Shown: piece after piece, positions 35,070-43,925 of the stretch
Position numbering within the stretch: position 1 is the stretch's first letter
Layout of the letters: every line of letters begins with the position of its first letter
Source: Candidatus Poribacteria bacterium
Lineage (GTDB): Bacteria > Poribacteria > WGA-4E > WGA-3G
DNA length: 64,000 nucleotides
Direction of reading: 5' to 3'
Assembly (NCBI GenBank): GCA_028820635.1
Contig: JAPPIG010000132.1
Location: 1-64,000, forward strand
Program-made: the position numbers and the translations under genes
The notes under the pieces: generated by a model
Told to the model about the DNA's origin: nothing
Database searches by the model: none
The model's input: only the letters and a program-made list of their open reading frames with translations

Positions 35070-36710
35070 ATGAAAAATCACAACAAAAATCAACGTCTTT
35101 CCCTCGGCTTAGACTCAAGCACACAAAGTCTATCAGCAATCGTTATCAATATAGACACAGCAGAGAAGTGTTTTGAACACGCAATTGACTATCGTGCAGA
35201 TGAGCGTACCAACTGCTTCGGTATTGGAGAGGACTATATTTTACCACCGAAGTCTGAAGGTGAAGCAGAACAACCTCCATTGATGTATCTTGCTTCACTC
35301 AATGCAATGTTTGCTGACATGCGCGAGGCAGGCGTTCCGTTAGAGAATATCGTTGCTATCAATACATCGGGACAACAACACGGTCATGTCTATCTGAACC
35401 GAAACGCTGCTATCATATTTTCTAACCTACAAAGGGTAGAAGGTAGTAGATTAGATTTAAACACGCTTTTAGCAGGTGTCTTCTCGTATGCCAGTGCACC
35501 GATATGGATGACTGCCAATACCGTCGCGCAGACAAATCATGTACGAGAAGCAGTCGGCGGAAAAGCACAGATGATTGAACGTTCTGGCTCGGATGCACCC
35601 CTACGGTTCACAGGTGCAGTGATCCGTCGCGTTGCTGAACAATCATCGCGCGCATACACTGCAACAGAAAAAATTCAACTTATCAGCAGTTTTATCCCCG
35701 CAGCGCTGTCGGCAAATCCGTTAGTGCCGATTGATATTGGTAATGGATGCGGTATGTCGCTTATGAACTATCGGAATAAGGTGTGGGATGCTGAACTGAT
35801 AGAAGCAACAGCGGACGGTTTGCCCGGAGGTTCGGAAGCATTGTTGGGTAAATTACCAGAACTCGCTCCACCGGATTCCGTTGTGGGAAATATCGCTACA
35901 TATTTTGTAGAAAGGCATGGGTTTTCTGAAGAATGTTCTATCATAGCAGGATCAGGTGATAATCCGCAGGCGAAAGTTCCAGTTGCAGGAGACCTTCTGA
36001 GTCTTGGCACCAGTTTCGTCAATATGGTATCAACAGATGGAGAAACACTTGACCCGGAAGGTTATGCAAACGCTATGTATGATGGTATTGGACGTCCGTT
36101 TATGTTCGGGTGCCGCACCAATGGTGCTATGGTGTGGGATGCAGTTAGAAATCACTATGGACTCGCGAAAGAGGAATATGAACCGGCGGAAGCAGCTTTG
36201 CAAGACGTTTCACCCGGGCAGTTCATGACATTTTGGCAACCAAGAGCGGAATCTTTTCCTGTTTCTGCTGCTTTTGATTTGATACGTACAAATGACTCCA
36301 GTGCCCCGAATTTGGCTAAAGATTATACGGGCGTTATTGAGACAAGTCTTGCAGCTGTATATGTTTATTCTAAGGTCTTTACAAAACCGTCACAAGAACC
36401 TTTATATGTTACAGGTGGCGCGACTGGGAGTCCACAGATTATGCGTCGCGTCGCAGGAATTTGGAACAGACCTGTCGTTCCTGTAGAAAAAGGTGGTGCT
36501 GCGCTCGGTGCTGCGGTCGCAGGTGTAAAAGCATATTGTAGCCATGTAGGTGAGTCTTTTGACGTGGAGGCGTTTAGTGCTGCAGTCCTAAAACGCGGTG
36601 AACTTATTCAACCCAATCCGACTGATGTAGAAGCGTATCACGGGAAAGGAAACTATCTCCAACGATTCCGCCAGACCTATGAAGAAATTATGAAGGACGC
36701 TTTAGAATAA
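35070..36710 (+). CDS. FGGY-family carbohydrate kinase, xylulokinase-like
   Basis: A 546-residue sugar kinase. The N-terminal domain begins with GLDSSTQSLSAIVI (phosphate-binding loop). INTSGQQHGHVYL resembles the sugar-binding segment of xylulokinases, which have GQMHG. The second domain carries GDLLSLGTSFVN and ATGSPQIMRRVAG, the ATP-binding features. It would phosphorylate a pentulose or similar sugar. The next gene is moaC, which is unrelated, so no pathway context is offered. The length is slightly over the usual 480-510. Confidence 0.85.
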   Translation: MKNHNKNQRLSLGLDSSTQSLSAIVINIDTAEKCFEHAIDYRADERTNCFGIGEDYILPPKSEGEAEQPPLMYLASLNAMFADMREAGVPLENIVAINTSGQQHGHVYLNRNAAIIFSNLQRVEGSRLDLNTLLAGVFSYASAPIWMTANTVAQTNHVREAVGGKAQMIERSGSDAPLRFTGAVIRRVAEQSSRAYTATEKIQLISSFIPAALSANPLVPIDIGNGCGMSLMNYRNKVWDAELIEATADGLPGGSEALLGKLPELAPPDSVVGNIATYFVERHGFSEECSIIAGSGDNPQAKVPVAGDLLSLGTSFVNMVSTDGETLDPEGYANAMYDGIGRPFMFGCRTNGAMVWDAVRNHYGLAKEEYEPAEAALQDVSPGQFMTFWQPRAESFPVSAAFDLIRTNDSSAPNLAKDYTGVIETSLAAVYVYSKVFTKPSQEPLYVTGGATGSPQIMRRVAGIWNRPVVPVEKGGAALGAAVAGVKAYCSHVGESFDVEAFSAAVLKRGELIQPNPTDVEAYHGKGNYLQRFRQTYEEIMKDALE

Positions 36711-36729
36711 GCAAGCAGTCAGTTGAACG

Positions 36730-37212
36730 ATGAATGAACTAACACACTTTGATGAAAAAGGCAACACCCGAATGGTTGATGTTGGGAAGAAACCTGAAAC
36801 GTTGCGCATCGCTATTGCCCAAGGACATGTAACAGTTCAACCTGAAACACTCCGCCGCATCGCTGAACAACAGATGAAAAAGGGTAATGTTTTGGAAGTC
36901 GCCCGCCTTGCAGGTTACATGGCAGCAAAACGGACGAGTGAACTCATACCGCTGTGCCATCCTCTAAACCTTACCTCAATCCGTGTGGATGTGGCGATTA
37001 TCGCAGAGAGGATAGAAATTGAAGCAGAGGTGCAAACTGTTGGACGGACAGGTGTAGAAATGGAAGCACTCACTGCGGTGTCTGTCGCAGGTTTGACCGT
37101 TTACGATATGTGTAAAGCCGTTGACCGAGAAATGTGTATATCCGAAATAAGGTTAGTCAAGAAAACAGGTGGTACAAGTGGTGATTTCAATTTGTCAGGA
37201 CTTACGGAATAA
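36730..37212 (+). CDS. moaC: Cyclic pyranopterin monophosphate synthase MoaC
   Basis: Catalyses cyclic pyranopterin monophosphate formation in molybdenum cofactor biosynthesis, acting after MoaA. The 160-residue length is typical. Signature segments are LIPLCHPLNLT, VEMEALTAVSVAGLTVYDMCKA and the terminal KTGGTSGDF, with the catalytic Lys/Asp region. The gene follows the kinase by 19 bases. moaA and other cofactor genes are not in the window. Confidence 0.95.
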   Translation: MNELTHFDEKGNTRMVDVGKKPETLRIAIAQGHVTVQPETLRRIAEQQMKKGNVLEVARLAGYMAAKRTSELIPLCHPLNLTSIRVDVAIIAERIEIEAEVQTVGRTGVEMEALTAVSVAGLTVYDMCKAVDREMCISEIRLVKKTGGTSGDFNLSGLTE

Positions 37213-37390
37213 TCTAAGTTTGTGTTATACTATTCTATTATGACTACATTTACAATTTAAGAAGCAATGGAACTTAGTTTCTGATTATTGTCAATTTTGT
37301 TATCAAGTTTCACGAATTTTACACAAACCTATCTTTTTAAAACCTTCTTGATAAGGGATTTAGAGGGGATCAACTAATCAATCTATATTT

Positions 37391-38305
37391 GTGGGAGGAA
37401 TTGCAATCAAAATTCAAAGTATTTGCACTATTACTCAATGTTTAAATCGGTTTATCTCTAAGCATGTTGATATTAAGAAAATCGTAGCGATAACGGTTGC
37501 CGTGTGGATTCTACATGGCATACCTATACACATTCATGCGGATTGGGATAAGTTTTGGGAAGATGTAAATGCTGAATGGGAACTTCTAAATCCGAATGAA
37601 AATAAAGATTTTACCTACTCGTTTAACTATCTTGTCATGGACTTCGGGGGATTATGGCGAGTCATGCATCTTGCTTATCTTGGCAAGCCTAACGACGAAC
37701 ACCTATTCATCGGTGCACGGGCTTTCATCATGATGAACGGAGAGATAGTTATTGATAAGGCGGTTAACTCGTTGGTTGGCAGAGATGGGGTTATTAAAAA
37801 TAAAATAGTTGGGATTACTGAACGCAAGCATATACACCACCCTGACAAACCCTTTTACGATCTGACCGTATTAGCAATAAAAGATGTTGATATGGATGAC
37901 TATGAGCCGATTGCAACCAGTGCTTATCCAGATGTGGATACAGGCCTGGAAATGTATTCCTTTATCGCTAACAATGAGAACGTACTTGATTTTCAAAACT
38001 ATCCGCTTGGAAAACGCTTGTGTCAATCGGGGCACTTCGATGCTGAGCGGGGGTTGGGTTTCAATTCTTGCTTGATCAGACCTACACCAGCAGTGATCGG
38101 GTCACCAATAGTTGACGCAAACACCAAGCGTTTAGTAGCAATGTATGTTGATCACGAATCGCTTGGGGATGACATTTTTAACCGCACTGCCATTTCCATG
38201 CCAGTGAAACTGGGGGATTTGGGTATAGAGGGGTATGCAATCAAGGCCAATGATAAGATAGCAACAACTTGGTCTAATATTAAAAAGAACGTTTTACATA
38301 AATAA
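37391..38305 (+). CDS. Secreted trypsin-fold-like protein with LamG-type C-terminal tail
   Basis: A 304-residue product. A hydrophobic segment (about residues 30-50, KIVAITVAVWILHG) looks like a signal peptide. The body has the rhythm of a trypsin-like fold: HDxxVL-like YDLTVLAIKDVD, and AVIGSPIVDANTKRLVAMYV where the catalytic GDSGGP would be, so it lacks the active serine. The last residues KIATTWSNIKKNVLHK match the tail of the LamG proteins. The GTG start at 37391 overlaps its own GGGAGGA Shine-Dalgarno sequence; a non-ATG start slightly downstream is possible. I do not recognise the family with certainty. Confidence 0.6.
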   Translation: MGGIAIKIQSICTITQCLNRFISKHVDIKKIVAITVAVWILHGIPIHIHADWDKFWEDVNAEWELLNPNENKDFTYSFNYLVMDFGGLWRVMHLAYLGKPNDEHLFIGARAFIMMNGEIVIDKAVNSLVGRDGVIKNKIVGITERKHIHHPDKPFYDLTVLAIKDVDMDDYEPIATSAYPDVDTGLEMYSFIANNENVLDFQNYPLGKRLCQSGHFDAERGLGFNSCLIRPTPAVIGSPIVDANTKRLVAMYVDHESLGDDIFNRTAISMPVKLGDLGIEGYAIKANDKIATTWSNIKKNVLHK

Positions 38306-38455
38306 TGTATTTGTTAGAATTGTGAAACAAGAACCTAATACTAAAACGCAATTTGCGTAAGCACTATTGTAACATAAATGTGAGTTCAATATAAGAATTT
38401 AGCATTCTTGAAGGTCAGTTGCAAACTTTTTGTTGTAACAATGTTAAGAGCTTTA

Positions 38456-38584
38456 GAGCGTGTCTCATAAATTATTTGTAGGGCGGAATCAACGCCAGAT
38501 GTGCGTACGGCATCCGTCAGGTTTCTGTGCCTTGCCACTGAATAGGACGTGTCAAAAACGGGCGGACACAGGGACCCGCCCCTA
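38456..38584. repeat. GTAGGG-headed palindrome pair
   Basis: A forward unit starts GTAGGGCGGAATCAACGCC at 38478, and an inverted unit ends GGGACCCGCCCCTAC at about 38584. The flank at 38456-38472 matches ATTTATGAGATACGCTC (inverted), seen also near 130 and 18842. The AATCAACGCC segment recurs at 48932. Nothing coding is convincing in 38306-39151. Confidence 0.55.
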
Positions 38585-38874
38585 CGATGGATTTGAATTT
38601 TCTGGGCGGGAACTGTTTAACGATTTATGAGATAGATTGTAGGAATATATGAAAATTTCAGAGCAACTCTGAAATTGCGGTTTTTCAAAAACGCTGAAAA
38701 CCCTTATTAGCACTGGAATTATCAGCTTTTTGTGCACCTGTTCTGAAATTTGACTCTGAAAAATCAGCGTATGTGTAAGTAAAATATAACGAGTTGTGCT
38801 AAATAACTGTTTGTAAAATATTGTTTCACAATTACATGGTATTTTGTTAGTTTTTATACTTGTTGATTCTTTTT

Positions 38875-38953
38875 TCAGTCCCGTAGGGACGATATGTTTA
38901 TAGAAAACACCAAACAAATGCTCTTTAGTCCCGTAGGGACGATATGTTTGTAG
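38875..38953 (+). repeat. Dimer of GTCCC palindrome, 50-base period
   Basis: Units begin at 38875 and 38924 and share CAGTCCCGTAGGGACGATAT or TTAGTCCCGTAGGGACGATA. The 21-base spacer resembles the spacer of the dimer at 22794. It lies 200 bases upstream of the next gene. Confidence 0.85.
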
Positions 38954-39151
38954 TACAAAACCCAAAATCCGTGAAAACAACAAAAACAATAAGTTAACTG
39001 GCACAAGTCGTAAAATATATGTTTGTAGAACTCAGGTTAACACAAAATTAACTTCATTCCACTGTTAGGCGTGCTTTGTAAGCGTGCCGAGACATTGTAA
39101 AATTTATTATATGTTTTAATAACAGACACTATGCTAAAGCGGAGAAATAAA

Positions 39152-42070
39152 ATGCGTCGAATTATCATAGCAATTCTTGCTGTTTTTCTATCGGTTTCCA
39201 CCACAGTTTTTGCAACAGATTATGTCTTAATTCTTGGCGGTGTTGGCGGTGAGAAATCCTACTACGACCAATTTTGGAGTGCGACTTCTCGATTCCATCA
39301 ATTACTTACACAAGAGTACGGTTATTCCGCTGATCAGATTACCTTCCTTTTTGAGGATGAAGGCACGCTGCCAGGGCTCGTTACGGGTGAAGCAAAACGA
39401 GAACCGGTTTTAGAGGCATTTGCACAACTTGCTGAGAAGGTTCAGCCGTCAGACAGGTTTATCTTATTCATGCTTGGGCACGCAACGCGCAGCTCATCCG
39501 GCATAAAATTTAATTTACCAGGACGCGATATCAGCCAACAAGAATATACTGACAGTATTAACAGTATTCGCGCTGAACAGCAGCTACTCGTTTTTGGATT
39601 TCCATATAGTGCAGGGATAGTCCAAAAAATCAGCGAATCGGGACGCATAATTATTACATCAAGTTCTTCCCGTGAAGGTTACGCCTCTCAAGCCGGTTTC
39701 GGGGACCTCTTTGTTGATGTATTCTCTGAACCTTATGCGGATGCAAATGATGATGGGGCAATATCGCTTTTAGAAGCATTTATGTGGATGCAAACTCGCG
39801 TTGACGAATGGTACACACAAGATGGCGCTATGCAAGCAGAGCATCCCCATCTTGATGATAACGGCGATGGTCGTGCCTCACGTAAGGATTTGGAAGCAAA
39901 TGGTGAAGGCACACTCGCTGATAAGACATTTTTAGGAACACGGCGCACACCTCTGCCGCCAAAAGAGGAAAGTCCTGTAGAAAATCCAGAAGAAGAGCAA
40001 GATGAATCGGCAGTTGCTCAAACGCACGAAAATGGTCACGACCATGGCGAAGACCCTCCAGAGGAAAAAGAACAAGCGGAAATGAAGGGAAAATCGTCAT
40101 TACCGTATAATTTTATCAGCGAAGCAGACGAACAAGCCATACAAGAGAACATTGAAAACGCGTCTACCGAACCAGATAATCCAGAGGAAAGTGCTGTTGT
40201 GTTGTGGGAAGCAGAAGTACATGACCTTGATGAGGATGGCAGGCGTGTTTATTCTACACGACGGGTTGTCAAAATATTCAATGAAGATGGCCATCACTTC
40301 GGTGAAATTAGGATTCCTTATACACAGGATGCGGATGATGTTACTATCCATCACGCGCGAACGATTAAACCAGACGGCACTCAGGTAGAATTAGAGAAAC
40401 GTAAAATCGTCCGTGGCATTACACCATCCAGTTACACTGAAGCAGGGTTGACCGTTGATACTCGCCTGATGTATTTTGAATTGCCGAAAATATCTGACGG
40501 TTGTATCATTGACTATGCTTATTCTACCAGAAACCCGCGAGGTGCTATGAAGGGTGAATTTTGGCGACAGGTCTATTTTCAAGTTGATGTCCCTGTACAA
40601 AACTACCGTCTTACGACACATGTTCCGAAGAAAACACCACTTTTTTACCGAGTAAACGGCACTTCAATTGAACCGACTGTGACAGAAAACAACTATAGCC
40701 GCACCTATACATTTGAAGCAAAAGATGTGCCTGCCTTACGTCACGAACCCTTGATGCCTGCTGTTTCGGATTTCGCTTATAATATTAGTATCTCCACAAT
40801 TGATTCATGGGATAAACTGATCGCGTGGTATGCAACATTAATTCGTGAACAGGATAGAATTACGAAGGAAATTGAGGAAAAAACGAAAGAGATACTTATC
40901 GGAGCATTGTCACGGAAGGAAAAAATCAAGAGACTCTATGAATTTGTTGCGACAACCATCAAGTACGCGGGAGATGAACGTGGAATATGGGGTATCAAAC
41001 CGTATCCTGCCGCTAAGGTATTGGAGGGTGAATGGGGAGATTGTAAGGGTAAATCAACGCTACTTTCAACGATGCTTCGTGTCGCTGGAATTGATTCATA
41101 CCCTGTTCTCATTTCTGCTGGCAAGGCGAGTGGAATTGTTCCAGAAATTCCATCACTTGCATACTTTAACCACATGATCCTTGCAGTAGATGGCGGGAAA
41201 GGTAAAGACTTGATATGGCTGGACCCGACTGCACAGACGTGCGCTTTCGGCGATTTTCCTGTTAGTGATCAAAATCGATGGACCTTGATTGTCAATACCG
41301 ATGCGCCAACAAAGGACGGAATTGGAGTAGATACAGCAGACACATCTATCCAAGCTCAAGAAAAACTGGATGGAGAGAAAGTGAAAAACCTCCTCTACGC
41401 TTTTCAAAAGAGTCCGGCACTTCCAGCAGATTCAAATGTGAGACATACAAAAACTCATGTTAAGGTCAAAAAGGATTTAAGCGTGGAAGTTACACATGAA
41501 TTACGGGTCTCTGGAGATTTCAATGCAAGATTGCGAGCGCGTCTTTTAGGTGTAGATTATCGCGAAGAACGAATCCAATTTCTACGCAGTACTTTGGAAT
41601 TGGATGAACGTGCCAAAGTGGAACACTTTGAAATCTCGGAAACAAAACAGTTAGGACCTGAATTAAAGATTAACCTGACGTGGTCCTGTAAGGAGTACCT
41701 ATACAAAATGGGCGACCAATTTATTTTGGAGCTGCCTGTTATTGAATATCCGTATGCCGAATTGTTGAGAGAAGAGGAACGCGATCATCCAGCTGTTTTG
41801 GGTAAGGCTTTTACTTTTGAAGATCAAATCACCGTTAATGCGGAAACACCATTTGTTATAGAAATGGTACCAGAGCCACAAAAACTTCAGACAGATGTCG
41901 CTGAAATCCATTTGAATTACACGAAATCCGGACAGAAAGCAGAGATGAAACAAGCGATTCGTTTCCACGCACCCAAAGTGGAAGCCACTCAAATCTCAAA
42001 TCTCACAAATGTCGTTAGAATTGCCTCAAGTCAAAGTACAAAACGATTTATCTTAATTCAAAAACCGTAG
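39152..42070 (+). CDS. Secreted C13-like / EF-hand / DUF3857 / transglutaminase-like protein
   Basis: A 972-residue secreted protein. The signal peptide is residues 1-21. Residues 22-200 look like a legumain/caspase-type (C13) domain, but the segment at the catalytic-Cys position reads LLVFGFPYSAG and carries no cysteine. Two EF-hand-like loops (DANDDGAISLLEAF and DDNGDGRASRKDLE) and an acidic linker follow. Next is a DUF3857-like domain (about 330-540). Then comes a transglutaminase-like core with GDCKGKSTLL, YFNHMILAV and LDPTAQTC, supplying Cys, His and Asp. GGAGAAATAAA before ATG 39152 sets the start over ATG 39131. Role unknown. Confidence 0.72.
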   Translation: MRRIIIAILAVFLSVSTTVFATDYVLILGGVGGEKSYYDQFWSATSRFHQLLTQEYGYSADQITFLFEDEGTLPGLVTGEAKREPVLEAFAQLAEKVQPSDRFILFMLGHATRSSSGIKFNLPGRDISQQEYTDSINSIRAEQQLLVFGFPYSAGIVQKISESGRIIITSSSSREGYASQAGFGDLFVDVFSEPYADANDDGAISLLEAFMWMQTRVDEWYTQDGAMQAEHPHLDDNGDGRASRKDLEANGEGTLADKTFLGTRRTPLPPKEESPVENPEEEQDESAVAQTHENGHDHGEDPPEEKEQAEMKGKSSLPYNFISEADEQAIQENIENASTEPDNPEESAVVLWEAEVHDLDEDGRRVYSTRRVVKIFNEDGHHFGEIRIPYTQDADDVTIHHARTIKPDGTQVELEKRKIVRGITPSSYTEAGLTVDTRLMYFELPKISDGCIIDYAYSTRNPRGAMKGEFWRQVYFQVDVPVQNYRLTTHVPKKTPLFYRVNGTSIEPTVTENNYSRTYTFEAKDVPALRHEPLMPAVSDFAYNISISTIDSWDKLIAWYATLIREQDRITKEIEEKTKEILIGALSRKEKIKRLYEFVATTIKYAGDERGIWGIKPYPAAKVLEGEWGDCKGKSTLLSTMLRVAGIDSYPVLISAGKASGIVPEIPSLAYFNHMILAVDGGKGKDLIWLDPTAQTCAFGDFPVSDQNRWTLIVNTDAPTKDGIGVDTADTSIQAQEKLDGEKVKNLLYAFQKSPALPADSNVRHTKTHVKVKKDLSVEVTHELRVSGDFNARLRARLLGVDYREERIQFLRSTLELDERAKVEHFEISETKQLGPELKINLTWSCKEYLYKMGDQFILELPVIEYPYAELLREEERDHPAVLGKAFTFEDQITVNAETPFVIEMVPEPQKLQTDVAEIHLNYTKSGQKAEMKQAIRFHAPKVEATQISNLTNVVRIASSQSTKRFILIQKP

Positions 42071-42148
42071 AAGGCAGCACACCTCCCATAAAGAAGGGTG
42101 TTAAAACCTACGTTTAATAATTTTATCATTCCTATAAGGAGCAAGTAG

Positions 42149-43156
42149 ATGCCAGCAACTGAAGAAGTCCAAGCTATTGAAGAGTTAATGAAAAGCCAAG
42201 AATCAATTGTGGAGCAATTGAAAAAAGTGATTATCGGTCAGGAGGAAGTGATCAATCAGATGTTGATGGCACTCTTTGCCGGTGGACATTGCCTTGTCGA
42301 AGGTGTGCCGGGATTAGCGAAAACGTTAATGATTAAAACCCTCGCTGAAATATTAAATCTCAAATTTAAACGAATTCAGTTCACACCGGACTTGATGCCT
42401 GCCGATATTATCGGCACTGATGTGCTTGAGGAGGATCGCACCACAGGGCAAAGAACCATCCGATTCATTCAGGGACCTATTTTTGCAAATATCCTTCTCG
42501 CTGATGAGATCAACCGAACCCCTCCGAAGACACAAGCCGCACTTTTAGAAGCAATGCAGGAACATAATGTTACTGCTGGAGGAGAAGAATACAAACTAAC
42601 AGAACCTTTCTTTGTGCTTGCCACGCAGAACCCGATTGAGCAGGAAGGTACATACCCATTGCCAGAAGCGCAACTGGACAGGTTCATGTTTAAAATCGTT
42701 ATAGACTATCCCGCAGAAGAAGAGGAAGTTAATATCATCTCCGCAACAACGGGAGCAGATGAACCTGAATTAGAAACTGCACTTTCCGGTGAAGCCATTG
42801 TGTCATTACACCAAATTGTACGCAGAGTACCTGCAGCGGATAATGTTGTACAATATGCCGTAAAATTGGCACGGGCAACTCGTCCTAAAGAAAAGGATGC
42901 ACCTGATTTCATCCAGCAATGGGTGCGATGGGGAGCAGGTCCTCGTGCAGGTCAATATCTAATATTAGGTGCTAAATCCAGAGCTATCCTCAGAGGGCGT
43001 TACAACGCTTCTTGCGAAGATGTGAAAGCAGTTGCTCCAGCAGTACTACGTCACCGTGTTTTAACAAATTTCCATGCTGAGGCTGAAGGAGTTGATACTG
43101 ATACAGTTGTCCAACGTCTTGTTGAAACAGTACAAGAACCTGCGGCAAAAATGTAA
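42149..43156 (+). CDS. MoxR-family AAA+ ATPase
   Basis: A 335-residue AAA+ chaperone-type ATPase. Walker A reads GVPGLAKT (about residues 52-59), Walker B ILLADEINRTPPKTQ and sensor 1 LATQNPIEQEGTYPLPEAQLD-like (shortened here). MoxR proteins help load metals or assemble other complexes, often beside a von Willebrand-factor protein; no such partner is directly next to it here. AAGGAGC precedes the ATG. Confidence 0.9.
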   Translation: MPATEEVQAIEELMKSQESIVEQLKKVIIGQEEVINQMLMALFAGGHCLVEGVPGLAKTLMIKTLAEILNLKFKRIQFTPDLMPADIIGTDVLEEDRTTGQRTIRFIQGPIFANILLADEINRTPPKTQAALLEAMQEHNVTAGGEEYKLTEPFFVLATQNPIEQEGTYPLPEAQLDRFMFKIVIDYPAEEEEVNIISATTGADEPELETALSGEAIVSLHQIVRRVPAADNVVQYAVKLARATRPKEKDAPDFIQQWVRWGAGPRAGQYLILGAKSRAILRGRYNASCEDVKAVAPAVLRHRVLTNFHAEAEGVDTDTVVQRLVETVQEPAAKM

Positions 43157-43213
43157 TTCTCTGCCCTAAGGACGCGATAAATTATCTCTATTCCATCTTT
43201 AGAGTGCAAAACC

Positions 43214-43888
43214 GTGAAAGTGTCGGTCATCATTCCCGTCTTGAACGAAGAAGGTGCTATTGCAAATGTCATCAATGATATTCCGAAATCGTTAGTTCAA
43301 GAAATTATCGTTGTAGACAACGGATGCACTGATCGCACCGCAGAAATTGCCCGAAAACACGGCGCAAAAGTCGTACGTGAACCGCAGAGAGGTTATGGTA
43401 GTGCCTGTCTTGCAGGAATTGCAGCTATTCAGACAGCAGACATCGTTGTGTTTTTAGATGGTGATTATAGCGATGACCCAACAGAGATGCCATCGCTTGT
43501 GCAACCGATCCAAGATGGACTCGCGGAGTTTGTTATCGGCACACGCATACCGAGTGAAAAAGGTGCATTGCTGCCACAGGCACGGTTCGGGAACAAGTTT
43601 GCGACCTTCTTAATGCGAATCTTTTTTGGTGTCCGATATACTGATTTAGGACCCTTTCGTGCTATCCGTTACGAACAACTCCAAGCCTTAGACATGCAGG
43701 ATAAAAACTTTGGTTGGACAATAGAAATGCAACTCAAAGCCGCAAAAATGGGTATGAATGTCCGTGAGGTGCCAGTTAGTTATCGCAAACGTATCGGCAC
43801 ATCAAAAATTAGTGGGACTTTTTTAGGTAGTCTCAAAGCTGGAGTCAAGATATTGGCAACACTCTTCCGATATAGAATTCTGCGTTGA
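43214..43888 (+). CDS. Family 2 glycosyltransferase
   Basis: A 224-residue DPM1-like glycosyltransferase. The N-terminal strand VIIPVLNEEGAIANVI binds the nucleotide sugar. VVDNGCTDRTAEIARKHGA and FLDGDYSDDPTEM supply the acidic metal-binding loop. There is no C-terminal membrane segment, so it is probably a soluble or peripheral enzyme. The GTG start at 43214 follows the MoxR stop by 57 bases. Acceptor is unknown. Confidence 0.88.
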   Translation: MKVSVIIPVLNEEGAIANVINDIPKSLVQEIIVVDNGCTDRTAEIARKHGAKVVREPQRGYGSACLAGIAAIQTADIVVFLDGDYSDDPTEMPSLVQPIQDGLAEFVIGTRIPSEKGALLPQARFGNKFATFLMRIFFGVRYTDLGPFRAIRYEQLQALDMQDKNFGWTIEMQLKAAKMGMNVREVPVSYRKRIGTSKISGTFLGSLKAGVKILATLFRYRILR

Positions 43889-43925
43889 TTTTCTTCTGAG
43901 GTGAGTGTTCTGTTGTAGGTAAGGC

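Noticed and set aside
38582..39004. Minus-strand open frame of 140 codons between moaC-side genes and the transglutaminase gene
   Set aside because: Its translation is mostly the GTCCC repeat units (the same residues recur twice) and spacer; there is no ribosome-binding site or known domain.
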